57,905 nucleotides of DNA, taken from assembly GCA_027074805.1 (NCBI GenBank), contig JALTCK010000146.1, forward strand, positions 1 through 57,905, in the 5' to 3' direction. The notes under the pieces are model-generated. The model was given only the letters and a program-made list of their open reading frames with translations. It had not been told where the DNA came from and ran no database searches. How positions within the stretch are numbered: the stretch's first letter is position 1; every line of letters starts with the position of its first letter. Made by a program: the position numbers and the translations under genes. This stretch comes from Thermococcus sp. (GTDB lineage Archaea; Methanobacteriota_B; Thermococci; Thermococcales; Thermococcaceae). This document shows positions 48,548 to 57,018 of this stretch, piece after piece.

Positions 48548-49885
48548 TCATGACTTGTAGTACTGCTCCGCGTATTGTTCGAGCTGTTCAGCTATCTGTT
48601 TGTAGTTGTCCGGGTTGGCCCAGAACTCGAAGAGCTTGTTCCAGATTATGGGCTGGAATCCTGGCGGTGCGTTGTCGTCAAGATCCGGCACAATGCCGTA
48701 CTCCTTCATCCACTCAACGACCTTGGCGTCCGTTGGGTCATAAGCACTAAGGGGAACCTTAAGGTTCGGGGCGAGGTAGCCCTTCTTCTTTACCATGATC
48801 TCCTGGTACTGAGGTCCTGCTAGCCACTTTGCCAGCTCCATAGCCGCCTCTTTGTGGGGAGCGTTCTTCGGAATGACGACCCAGTCTCCACCGGCGACGA
48901 TGGCGAACTTGGCGCTCTGGTTTATGACCGGGAACGGTATTAGTCCAAAGTCAGTTCCGGGTTTGACTCCTTCCTTCTCAAGCATGAGGACAATCCAGTT
49001 CCCCATGAAGTACATGGCTACCTGGCCGTTGGCGAGCCTCGGGACCTGCGCCTCCCACTTCTCCCCTATAGCAGTCTGGGGATTGCCGTAGCAGCCCTCC
49101 TTTATGAGGTCGCGGAGTATCTTGAAAGCCTCAAGAACGCGCGGGTCTGTCCATTTGACCTTGTGAAGCATGAGGTCGTTGTGGAGCTGGGGCCCACCAA
49201 CCCTAATAAGAACCGCTTCAAAGATGTCGGAAAGTGGCCACTTGTCGGCGGCACCACTAGCCATGGGTTGTATCCCGTTTTCCTTGAAAATTTTACAATC
49301 CTGTTTGAGCTGGTCTAGGGTCTTTGGTGGCTCCAAGTTGTACTTCTCAAAGTCGTGGACGTTGTACCATATTCCTGGCTTGGCCCAGGCTTTAATTGGA
49401 ACTGCATAGTATGTGTTTCCAACGGTGACCATGTTGAGGAGATCCTTTTGAATCTCTCCGTTGTATGCGTCAACAACGCTATTCATGGGTTCAAGCTGTC
49501 CTTTTTGGCCAAGTTCCTTTATAAGGGCCGGCCACGGTAGAATTGCGATATCAAAGGATGGCGAGCCTGTTGCAAGTTCTGTGAGAACGGAATCTCTAAG
49601 TTTTGACTGCACAACATACTTTATCTTGACGTTCGGGTGCTCCTGTTCGTACACCTTGAGAGCGCTCTCAAAGTTCTGGCCTTCAACTCCACCCCACTGT
49701 CCGTAAATAACTACTTCAACAGGCTTCTGGGATGTGGTGGTTGTCTGACTGGTCGTGGTTGCCTGTCCGGAGCTGGATGTGCTTGTCTGGGTTGTGGAGG
49801 TTCCTCCTCCCGAAATGCACCCCGCCGCAACAACGGCGAGTACAAGAACAAAAACCATGGCAATGCTCAGGGGTTTCTTTCCCAT
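48548..49885 (-). CDS. ABC sugar-binding lipoprotein (CUT1)
   Basis: A 445-residue extracellular binding protein, first gene of the operon. The signal peptide ends at the lipobox VAAGCISGG and a Ser/Thr/Gln linker of about 35 residues follows, as in other Thermococcales binding proteins. VVIYGQWGGVEGQNFESALK and NVKIKYVVQSKLRDSVL open lobe 1 of a MalE-like fold. ATG 49885 has GAGGTGT upstream. Substrate unknown, presumably the oligosaccharide cut by the GH5-like enzyme. Confidence 0.9.
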   Translation of the reverse strand: MGKKPLSIAMVFVLVLAVVAAGCISGGGTSTTQTSTSSSGQATTTSQTTTTSQKPVEVVIYGQWGGVEGQNFESALKVYEQEHPNVKIKYVVQSKLRDSVLTELATGSPSFDIAILPWPALIKELGQKGQLEPMNSVVDAYNGEIQKDLLNMVTVGNTYYAVPIKAWAKPGIWYNVHDFEKYNLEPPKTLDQLKQDCKIFKENGIQPMASGAADKWPLSDIFEAVLIRVGGPQLHNDLMLHKVKWTDPRVLEAFKILRDLIKEGCYGNPQTAIGEKWEAQVPRLANGQVAMYFMGNWIVLMLEKEGVKPGTDFGLIPFPVINQSAKFAIVAGGDWVVIPKNAPHKEAAMELAKWLAGPQYQEIMVKKKGYLAPNLKVPLSAYDPTDAKVVEWMKEYGIVPDLDDNAPPGFQPIIWNKLFEFWANPDNYKQIAEQLEQYAEQYYKS

Positions 49886-49917
49886 ACGCACACACCTCAA
49901 GTTGTATTCACAGTTGA

Positions 49918-49932
49918 TTTACTTTAAGTATA
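49918..49932. promoter_or_regulatory. Operator copy 1, TTTACT-n3-AGTATA
   Basis: A near-palindrome differing in one base from TTTACT-n3-AGTAAA. It lies on the downstream side of the TATA box of the importer operon (minus strand), so a bound protein would block transcription. The second copy is at 50044. Likely bound by the TrmB-family protein encoded next door. Confidence 0.6.
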
Positions 49933-49940
49933 TATATAGT
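49928..49940 (-). promoter_or_regulatory. TATA box of the importer operon
   Basis: On the minus strand AACTATATATATAC, a strong TATA element about 45 nt upstream of the ATG at 49885. Confidence 0.6.
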
Positions 49941-50021
49941 TTTTGGATTCCGTCAAAAGTCGAGGATTAATAGCCATGAAAAAACTTCAATATCCAATTA
50001 TGGACTGAAAAAAAGGAAATT

Positions 50022-50036
50022 TTTATATATACTGTG
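50022..50036 (+). promoter_or_regulatory. TATA box of the regulator operon
   Basis: TTTTTATATATACTG at 50022-50036; predicted start near 50056, inside the second operator. Confidence 0.6.
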
Positions 50037-50043
50037 AGCATAT

Positions 50044-50062
50044 TGTTTACTAAAAGTAAACA
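50044..50062. promoter_or_regulatory. Operator copy 2, perfect palindrome TGTTTACT-n3-AGTAAACA
   Basis: A 19-bp palindrome with 8-bp perfect arms, located just downstream of the regulator TATA box and over the predicted transcription start. This position fits autorepression. It shares the TTTACT-n3-AGTAAA core with the copy at the importer promoter. Confidence 0.68.
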
Positions 50063-50127
50063 CATAGTGAAGGAGTGTGGGCAATGTATTTAGGAAGGAG
50101 AACCAACCAATTAGAGGGTGTGTGTCA

Positions 50128-51147
50128 ATGGAGCCAAGTGATAAAATTATGAACGCCATGACGGGACTCGGGTTCACGAAGTACGAGGTTCTCACATACT
50201 GGACTCTCCTTGTAAACGGTCCAAGCACTGCCAGGAAAATATCTGAGGAAAGTGGAATACCCTACAACAGGGTTTACGATACTGTGACCTCCCTCAAGGC
50301 ACGTGGTTTCGTTACCGAAGTGGAGGGAAGCCCACGTGTTTACGCAGCGTTCTCGCCATCGATAGCATTTATGAGGTTGAAGAGCGACATAGACGACCTC
50401 AGAAAGTTGTTTGAAGAGGAACTCTCAAAATCCAAGCGCAAAGGGCAGGAAAAACCAGCTATCTGGAGAACGACGGATATAAACGAGGCCATCGAGATGG
50501 TACGGGAGTCCATAGAGAGCAGTGAATACGAGATAATACTCGTGGCACCCGAGAAATTTCTAGAGGAAATTAAGGGGGACCTAGAAAATGCCCTTAAGAG
50601 GGGGGTTACTCTGTCAATATACACCGGTGGAGAAGCCTCGTTAAATGGGATTAGGGGAAAGGGAAACCTGTTCATAAGGAGGTTTCACAGGCTGAACCAT
50701 TTCATAGGGATGTTCGATGGAAAGGAGGTTATTGACATACAGAACATAGGGCTGAGGCCGAGAAATCCTCCGAGCTTTAAAGCAACGTATCCTGAGATTA
50801 TTTTTGCTCAGTATGCATTTGTTCGAGAGGCTTTTCAAGAATCAGAGCTTCTAATTGAAGACGTCAACAAAAAGCACGACGTCAGGTTTTTCACGACCTT
50901 CCATGCCGTTGACTTGATACGGAGGTATCTGCCACGCCAAAAGATATACGCGGAAATAGTGGGACGGAACTTATCAACTGGAGAGACTGAGACTCTGGCA
51001 GGTCAGGTGGTGGGTTATAGCGTCGTCCTGGAGGAGGGAATAGACAATTTTGATCTCAAAATCGATGGAAGTGTTGTGAAGGTTGGAGGAATGTTCGCCG
51101 TGTTGGAAGAGTATGAGAGCACGAAAATACGTCTCATACTTGAGTGA
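50128..51147 (+). CDS. TrmB-family sugar-responsive transcription regulator
   Basis: A 339-residue regulator with an N-terminal winged helix (GLGFTKYEVLTYWTLLVNG, ISEESGIPYNRVYDTVTSLKARG) and a C-terminal sugar-binding part with PLD-like core (IIDVAPE-like IILVAPEKFLEEI). ATG 50128 follows GGGTGTGTGTC; a longer frame starts at 50077 but would cross the operator leader. It diverges from the importer operon and is followed by the ABC ATPase gene. Members of this family repress sugar transport genes until the sugar binds. Confidence 0.88.
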   Translation: MEPSDKIMNAMTGLGFTKYEVLTYWTLLVNGPSTARKISEESGIPYNRVYDTVTSLKARGFVTEVEGSPRVYAAFSPSIAFMRLKSDIDDLRKLFEEELSKSKRKGQEKPAIWRTTDINEAIEMVRESIESSEYEIILVAPEKFLEEIKGDLENALKRGVTLSIYTGGEASLNGIRGKGNLFIRRFHRLNHFIGMFDGKEVIDIQNIGLRPRNPPSFKATYPEIIFAQYAFVREAFQESELLIEDVNKKHDVRFFTTFHAVDLIRRYLPRQKIYAEIVGRNLSTGETETLAGQVVGYSVVLEEGIDNFDLKIDGSVVKVGGMFAVLEEYESTKIRLILE

Positions 51148-51154
51148 GGTGTTG

Positions 51155-52264
51155 ATGATGGCCGGTGTCCGTCTCGTTGGAGTTTGGAAGGAGTTTGAGG
51201 GAGTAGTTGCCGTAAGGGATATGAACCTCGAAGTGAGAGATGGGGAGTTCATGATACTCCTCGGTCCGAGCGGGTGCGGGAAGACCACCACGCTCAGAAT
51301 GATAGCGGGTCTTGAGGAACCCACTAGGGGAAAGGTCTACATAGGGGAAGATCTCGTCGCCGATTCTGAAAAAGGCGTCTTTGTTCCGCCAAAGGACAGG
51401 GACATAGCAATGGTTTTCCAAAGTTATGCCCTTTATCCCCACATGACGGTCTACGATAACATGGCATTCCCCCTAAAGCTCAGGAAAGTCCCCAAAAAGG
51501 AGATAGATCAGCGTGTTAGGGAGGTGGCCGAACTACTCGGGCTTATGGAACTCCTCAGGAGAAAGCCCCGGGAGCTGAGCGGGGGTCAGAGACAGCGAGT
51601 GGCCCTTGGAAGGGCTATTATAAGAAAACCAAAGGTGTTCTTGATGGACGAGCCGCTCAGCAATCTCGATGCAAAACTCAGGGTAAAGATGAGGGCGGAG
51701 CTCAAAAAGCTCCAGAGGCATCTGGGGGTCACCACGATATACGTTACCCACGATCAGGTTGAAGCCATGACTATGGGTGACAGAATAGCCGTCATAAACG
51801 GAGGAATCCTTCAGCAGGTTGGTACGCCAGAAGAAGTTTACAACAGGCCATCAAACACTTTTGTTGCCGGATTCATTGGTACACCACCAATGAACTTCCT
51901 TGAGGGGACCCTTCTTGACGACGGTAGAGTGGACTTTGGAGACTTCCATCTAAGACTGACCGCAGGACAGCTGGAACTTGCCAGTGGCTACACGGGAAAA
52001 ACATTAACCCTCGGAATAAGGCCGGAGGACATATACGATGTGGACATCTCCCCCGTACACGATGAGGAGAACACGATAAGGGGCCGTGTGGACATTTTGG
52101 AAAACCTCGGAAACGAGAAAATCGTCCACGTGTCCCTGGGAGGATATTCCCTCACGGCCTCCCTTCCGCCGGAATCCCGGGTGGAGGAAGGTTCAGAGGT
52201 CGGGTTAGTGGTGAACATCAAGAGGGCCCACCTCTTCAATGAACACGGAGAAGCCCTGTTCTGA
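51155..52264 (+). CDS. ABC sugar-transport ATPase, MalK type
   Basis: A 369-residue ATPase with Walker A GPSGCGKTT, Q-loop FQSYALYPHM, signature LSGGQRQRVALGRAI, Walker B VFLMDEPLSNLDAK and H-loop VTHDQ, followed by a TOBE/OB regulatory domain (residues about 240-369). It energises the permeases encoded on the other strand. Two adjacent ATGs (51155, 51158) follow GAGGTG; the second has the better spacing. It lies 7-10 nt after the regulator gene. Confidence 0.93.
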   Translation: MMAGVRLVGVWKEFEGVVAVRDMNLEVRDGEFMILLGPSGCGKTTTLRMIAGLEEPTRGKVYIGEDLVADSEKGVFVPPKDRDIAMVFQSYALYPHMTVYDNMAFPLKLRKVPKKEIDQRVREVAELLGLMELLRRKPRELSGGQRQRVALGRAIIRKPKVFLMDEPLSNLDAKLRVKMRAELKKLQRHLGVTTIYVTHDQVEAMTMGDRIAVINGGILQQVGTPEEVYNRPSNTFVAGFIGTPPMNFLEGTLLDDGRVDFGDFHLRLTAGQLELASGYTGKTLTLGIRPEDIYDVDISPVHDEENTIRGRVDILENLGNEKIVHVSLGGYSLTASLPPESRVEEGSEVGLVVNIKRAHLFNEHGEALF

Positions 52265-52273
52265 GGTGAAAAC

Positions 52274-53734
52274 ATGCTGGCCGTTATCACTTTCACAGAT
52301 CCCCGACCAACATCTCTTTCATCAGAACGGGAGAGCGCAATGAAAGAAAAGCACGAGACTCTCGTGTCATTCCTGAGAAACAGCGGCTTTGACGTGATCG
52401 ATCTGAATTCGGAGCTCGGGAAATACTCTTCCCTCAAGGACGGCAGAAACTTTGGGATAGACTCAAAAGAGGAAAGCGTCAGGGCTGCAAGGATAGTTGC
52501 CTCGAAGGATGTTGCGGGGGCCATTATTGGACTCTGGCACTGGACAGAGAGCAATCTCGTAACGGCCTTTGCAAGGGAATCAAAGGTTCCGCTGCTCCTC
52601 TACGCGGATGACGATCCTGCATGGGCAGGTTCCACTTGCATAACATCTGTGGGGGCCTCTCTATGGGAGAGCTCCATACACGAGCACACCCTCAGGCACT
52701 TTAGGCTAAAAGGGGACACCTCTTCTCTTCTGAGTTGGGCTAGGGCCGCTGAAGCCGTTAGAGAGCTTTCAACCCGCCCCCTCCTTATCTTCGGATCCCC
52801 CTACACGTTAGGAATGGAGCACCTTATGGACGACATCCCAGGACTCAAACGTATGGTGGAAGATTTTCTGATGGTTGATCAGTACCTTATTGTGAAAAAG
52901 GCCGGAGAAATCGATGAGAAGAGGGTGGATGAATTCTACGAATGGCTGCTATCAAAAACGGAGGTTAAATTTGATGGAAGGATGCTGACACCCGAGAGTC
53001 TAAAGCGCCAAATACGGCTTTACTTGGCATCAAAGGAGTTAACCGACAAAAACGTTGCCGGGGTATCAATAAAGTGTCAGCCCGAGTTGAGTGAGGTCTA
53101 TGGAACCACAGCCTGCTTGATCCCTGCGTTTTTCCCCTTCCCCGTTGATGCAGAGGGAGAAAAAGGGGTAATACCTGCAACCTGTGAGGGGGATATTAAG
53201 GGCACAATCAGCTCCTCAATCCTCTACTTCCTGAGTCACAAACCTCCTCTCTTCGGGGACATAAAGTACCTCGACGACGACGTGGTCATAATAGCAAACT
53301 GTGGGGCATCTTCTCTCTATTATGCTAGATTAAGCGAAGACCCCGAGGAGAACCTCAGGGGAACGACGCTCCAGGGGCAGTGCCAGGGAAAAAGCGGGGC
53401 CGCACTCACATACCGCACACCCCCAGCAACCTTCACATTCGCGAGATTAATACGGAGAAACGGGAAGCATTACCTCCTCTATTTTCTCGGAGAGGGAGTT
53501 GAAATCGACGAGAAAATAGAAGAAAAGCTACTATGGGGTAAGCAATGGCCCCACACGGCTATCAAGAACCCCCTGGATAAAGAAACCTTTCTGAACGTCA
53601 TGGGTGCGAATCATCTCTCGGCTGTTCCGGGGGACTACATCCGGGAACTCTGGTTCATTGCAAGGATGTGGGGGATTAGGGGAATAAATCTAAACAATCC
53701 CTCCGATGTTAGGAGGTTCATCGAGGAGTTGTAA
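52274..53734 (+). CDS. L-fucose/L-arabinose isomerase-like sugar isomerase
   Basis: A 486-residue protein of the fucose/arabinose isomerase superfamily. IKCQPELSEVYGTTACLIPA, ATCEGDIKGTISS with the metal-binding Glu, and MGANHLSAVPGDYIRELWF near the C-terminus with a His are the relevant features. It would convert an aldose to the ketose phosphorylated by the PfkB kinase. The real substrate is uncertain (fucose, arabinose, mannose or another). GAGGTGA precedes the ATG 10 nt after the ATPase gene. Confidence 0.78.
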   Translation: MLAVITFTDPRPTSLSSERESAMKEKHETLVSFLRNSGFDVIDLNSELGKYSSLKDGRNFGIDSKEESVRAARIVASKDVAGAIIGLWHWTESNLVTAFARESKVPLLLYADDDPAWAGSTCITSVGASLWESSIHEHTLRHFRLKGDTSSLLSWARAAEAVRELSTRPLLIFGSPYTLGMEHLMDDIPGLKRMVEDFLMVDQYLIVKKAGEIDEKRVDEFYEWLLSKTEVKFDGRMLTPESLKRQIRLYLASKELTDKNVAGVSIKCQPELSEVYGTTACLIPAFFPFPVDAEGEKGVIPATCEGDIKGTISSSILYFLSHKPPLFGDIKYLDDDVVIIANCGASSLYYARLSEDPEENLRGTTLQGQCQGKSGAALTYRTPPATFTFARLIRRNGKHYLLYFLGEGVEIDEKIEEKLLWGKQWPHTAIKNPLDKETFLNVMGANHLSAVPGDYIRELWFIARMWGIRGINLNNPSDVRRFIEEL

Positions 53735-53752
53735 TGCCTAAAGGTCTGGGAG

Positions 53753-55228
53753 TTATCTCAGATCTATTTTCACCTTTCCTTTGAAGTCCTTCTTCCATAG
53801 CTCGAAGCTCACTATCCCACTGAAGGTACTCAGGTCAATCACATTCCTTCCCTTATTGAGTTCGAAGACTTCTGACTCCGCCTCGGTAGCTGGCAGTGAG
53901 AGGTCGTACTCGTAAACTGTAAGCCTGTTGTCCTCGGAGAGCTTCAGGATCAGCCTCGGCTCGCGGTAGCCGTCGAGAGGGATACCTCCAAAAGTCCCCG
54001 CGTTGAAGTCCCTGGCGGCACTCGGGAGGGCGAGAGGGAGTGAGAAGCTCACGGCGGGTGGTCTCTCCTGAAGAACATTCTCATCAAGGATTACAATGTC
54101 CCTGTTACCTGTGTCAAAGGGCGTCGCCTCGGTCGAACTCGTGTTGGGTGCGGTATTCGTCGCCACGAGTATCTTTCCATCCATCTTTGCAATGCTCGTC
54201 ACTCTAGCTCCAAAGGCCGCCACTATCCTCACCATTGGGGGAGTTATGTAAACCAGCACGCTCGGGCCGACGATGGTGTTTGTCGCCTTCCACGCGAGCC
54301 CCTCGTACTCAACGCTCGGCCTGTAGACGGCATCGTGGTGAGCATTGAAGGCCGTTAGGATTCCGCCACCGACGTTCACCGCGTTCACACGGTAGGGGGA
54401 GTAGAGGGTGTAGAAGTCGAAGAGGCGGTAGAATCGGAACCCCTCGTCCATTAGGGGGTTGCCGGCAAAGAGGCCGCCCCTGACGAAGGCAAAGACCCTG
54501 TTGTAGGCGCTCGCCAAGTCTCCGTAGTCAGGTTTTACATAGACCCCTCCGTCGACGCTCCCCCCGAGGGGAAAGCTCTCCATTTTACCCGTTATCATGT
54601 CAAGGGCCATCATTTCCTTTAGGCCTTCCCTGAAGTTCCTTCCAATTCCAAAGAAGGCCACGTCATGAACCACAGCCCCTTTAAGGGAGGGCTTATCTGA
54701 GAGCCTCTCTATCTTCCCGGTCCTCCTATCTAGGGAGTAGATTCCAAGGTTTGCGTGACCATCCTCGCGCGGGAGGAGGAGCCTGTCACCGTAGGGATCG
54801 TAGATTATGTCGCTTATCTCCCCGGCCCAATCGGTTTCATGGTGGAGGGATTCCTTCCAGAGGAGCCTGATGGAGTCGTTCTCAGTGTCATAAACGTGAA
54901 CGTGCGAGTACTTGTTGTTGAAGAGTATTCTCCTATCTTCTCTGTAAACGGCAGGGGCGTGAACCCAGCCGCCGAAGTAGAGGAACTCATCTACACTCTC
55001 AACTGCGTTGTAAGTGTCGCCCCCGCTCGTTGGGGCGTTGCCCACGAGGGTGAAGTCGTAGAGCTTTTCCTTCCCAGACTTAACGTCGGTGAAGTGGGCT
55101 TGGGCCTCAAATGCCAAAGTGTAGTATAGAACTCCGTTGTGGTATCTAAGGCCAAATATCCCGCCGCTTCCCCATTCCGGTCCATAGCGGGGCGGAAAAC
55201 TGTAGTTCCTGAGAAGCATCCCATTCAT
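53753..55228 (-). CDS. DUF2139 protein, copy 2
   Basis: A 491-residue paralogue of the protein at 43227. Both share WGSGGIFGLRYHNGVLYYTL-like N-termini, FLYFGGWVHAPA, KYSHVHVYD, TPFDTGxRDI and a C-terminal LSTFSGIVSFEL. ATG 55228 follows GGTGAC; the frame is open for 21 more codons upstream over the promoter. It converges on the isomerase gene with an 18-nt gap. It is transcribed on its own, so it may be controlled separately. Function unknown. Confidence 0.84.
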   Translation of the reverse strand: MNGMLLRNYSFPPRYGPEWGSGGIFGLRYHNGVLYYTLAFEAQAHFTDVKSGKEKLYDFTLVGNAPTSGGDTYNAVESVDEFLYFGGWVHAPAVYREDRRILFNNKYSHVHVYDTENDSIRLLWKESLHHETDWAGEISDIIYDPYGDRLLLPREDGHANLGIYSLDRRTGKIERLSDKPSLKGAVVHDVAFFGIGRNFREGLKEMMALDMITGKMESFPLGGSVDGGVYVKPDYGDLASAYNRVFAFVRGGLFAGNPLMDEGFRFYRLFDFYTLYSPYRVNAVNVGGGILTAFNAHHDAVYRPSVEYEGLAWKATNTIVGPSVLVYITPPMVRIVAAFGARVTSIAKMDGKILVATNTAPNTSSTEATPFDTGNRDIVILDENVLQERPPAVSFSLPLALPSAARDFNAGTFGGIPLDGYREPRLILKLSEDNRLTVYEYDLSLPATEAESEVFELNKGRNVIDLSTFSGIVSFELWKKDFKGKVKIDLR

Positions 55229-55289
55229 TTTTGTCACCGTTTTAAATTTCCCGCGGGAACCTTTTAAGGTTAAAGGTGGAGTCAATATC

Positions 55290-55637
55290 ATGAAGCCCTA
55301 CCGCGGACTGGCTATAATCTTCGGCTTTTACGCACTTGGGGAGTTCACGAGCTTTGCCCTCAATCTAACGATTCCGGGAAGTGTGCTTGGAATGCTCTTC
55401 CTCCTCGCTGCCCTTCTCACGGGGCTCCTCCGGTTGGAATGGGTGGAGGATGAGGCAGAGCTCTTCATCAGGAACATGAGCGTCATGTTCATTCCTCCGG
55501 GTGTCGGGATAGTAAGCTACATCGGGCTGATAAAGAGTCAGATGGTGCCCATCTCGGTTGCCATTGTGCTCAGCTTTCTAATAACCCTTCTCATCACTGC
55601 AAAAACCGTCGAGTTTCTTAGGAGGAATGAGGGATGA
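55290..55637 (+). CDS. LrgA/CidA-family holin-like protein
   Basis: A 115-residue membrane protein with four helices and the family pattern LNLTIPGSVLGMLFLLAALLTG, then LFIRNMSVMFIPPGVGIV. In bacteria CidA/LrgA affect autolysis and metabolite transport; in an archaeon without peptidoglycan the role must differ, perhaps export of organic acids. It overlaps the LrgB gene by 4 nt. Confidence 0.9.
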   Translation: MKPYRGLAIIFGFYALGEFTSFALNLTIPGSVLGMLFLLAALLTGLLRLEWVEDEAELFIRNMSVMFIPPGVGIVSYIGLIKSQMVPISVAIVLSFLITLLITAKTVEFLRRNEG

Positions 55638-56308
55638 ATGCCCTCGGAATAACCCTAACTCTTGTGGTCTTCTACTTGTTCTCTGAACTCCACGCTAGGA
55701 AGAGGGCCTTTTACACAAATCCGGTCCTCCTGTCCATAATAACGATAGCACTCATTCTCAAATGGTTTGGGATACCCTACGGAAGTTATATGGACAGCGC
55801 GGTTATCCTTAAGTTTCTTCTTGGGCCAGCGGTAGTTAGCCTTGCGGTTCCGGTTTACAGGGGGAGGGGAACGATAAAAGCCTACGCGAAGGAGATAGTG
55901 GTCGGCATAGTCGTTGGAGGAACGACAGCAATCCTCACAGCGTTCTACATGGCCAAAGCCCTTGGGGGGAGTGAGAGGGTTCTCTTAAGCATTGCTCCAA
56001 AGAGCGTCACGACCGCGATAGCGATAGGGATAAGTGGCAAAATAGGCGGAATACCTGCTCTAACGGCGGTTCTTGTTATAACAACGGGTTTACTCGGCAA
56101 CGCCTTCGCCCCGGAGCTCCTGAGCCTCTTCAAAGTGAAAGACAGAATAGCGCGGGGTCTTGCCACCGGTGTTTCCTCCCACGGACTTGGGACGGCGAGG
56201 ATAATACTCGAGGATGAACTGGCAGGAGCTGTTAGCGGGCTGGCTATGGCACTTAACGGCGTCTTCACGGCCTTAATCCTTCCCTACCTCATCGAGGTCC
56301 TCAAGTAG
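55634..56308 (+). CDS. LrgB/CidB-family membrane protein
   Basis: A 224-residue membrane protein with about seven helices. FLLGPAVVSLAVPVYRG, SIAPKSVTTAIAIGIS and GVSSHGLGTARII are signatures of the LrgB family. It forms a two-gene operon with LrgA (ATGA overlap). Its end overlaps the convergent Tfx-like gene by 36 nt. Confidence 0.92.
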   Translation: MNALGITLTLVVFYLFSELHARKRAFYTNPVLLSIITIALILKWFGIPYGSYMDSAVILKFLLGPAVVSLAVPVYRGRGTIKAYAKEIVVGIVVGGTTAILTAFYMAKALGGSERVLLSIAPKSVTTAIAIGISGKIGGIPALTAVLVITTGLLGNAFAPELLSLFKVKDRIARGLATGVSSHGLGTARIILEDELAGAVSGLAMALNGVFTALILPYLIEVLK

Positions 56309-56707
56309 GCACTCGCTTATGCGGAGTCTCCCGGAGGTGTCAAGAAAGAGCGTGAAGTCCCTCCTCGCGAGCCTGTCCTCAACGGGAGCGTGTTCAACCA
56401 GAAAGGCTATGATCTCGGCTGTGCTGTAGGGGACCTTGACACCGTAAACGTCGGCCTTTTTAAAGAGCTTCTCAGGGATCTCGAATATGTCCTCACCAGT
56501 TCTGACGTTGACGCTTATCTTTGAGTTTATCTGCTCCCACAGTATCAGCGTGTTTCTGGCCTTCTCGATCTTTTCCATCGCCCTCCTCTCGAGAATGCTG
56601 ATGTTCGCCCTGCTCGTCCCCAGGAGTTCTGCTATCTCACTCTGTTTCATACCCTTTGCCCTGAGACGCAGTATCCTAATCTGCTGCTCTGTGAGGAAGC
56701 TCTTCAC
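56273..56707 (-). CDS. Tfx-family transcriptional regulator
   Basis: A 144-residue regulator of the Tfx family. The N-terminal helix-turn-helix reads FLTEQQIRILRLRAKGMKQ and IAELLGTSRANISILERRA; the C-terminal part carries the family-specific domain. GTG 56707 (MKSFLTEQQ) follows GGTG by 6 nt and matches the usual Tfx N-terminus; a TTG at 56719 would add four residues. It converges on lrgAB and could regulate it, which is inference. Confidence 0.85.
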   Translation of the reverse strand: MKSFLTEQQIRILRLRAKGMKQSEIAELLGTSRANISILERRAMEKIEKARNTLILWEQINSKISVNVRTGEDIFEIPEKLFKKADVYGVKVPYSTAEIIAFLVEHAPVEDRLARRDFTLFLDTSGRLRISECLLEDLDEVGKD

Positions 56708-56875
56708 TTTAAACACCAAGGTTTAACATTGATGAGATGATTAAAAAGTTTTCCGCTAGTCCATCCATTCCCAGCACCCCGCAAGGGCCCGCTTGGAGCA
56801 TTGAAAGTCACTAAAACCATCCCAATCAAGGTAAGGGAAAACCCTGGATGAATTTGCTGACAGAAACGGTTCTGG

Positions 56876-56953
56876 TGGTCCCGCGGCCCGGATTTGAACC
56901 GGGGACCTGCGGATCTACAGTCCGCCGCCGCTCCCAGGCTAGGCTACCGCGGG
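56876..56953 (-). tRNA. tRNA-Tyr (anticodon GTA)
   Basis: On the minus strand the acceptor stem CCCGCGG pairs with CCGCGGG, discriminator A, and CCA is encoded (56878-56876). The anticodon stem GCGGA/TCCGC holds the loop CTGTAGA with GTA, and the T-arm is CCCGG-TTCAAAT-CCGGG. No intron is seen. Confidence 0.95.
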
Positions 56954-57018
56954 ACCTCGATGCATAGTGCCCCGGGTAGGTTTATAAATTTTTCTGCCCA
57001 AAGGCGCCCGGTGAGAGA

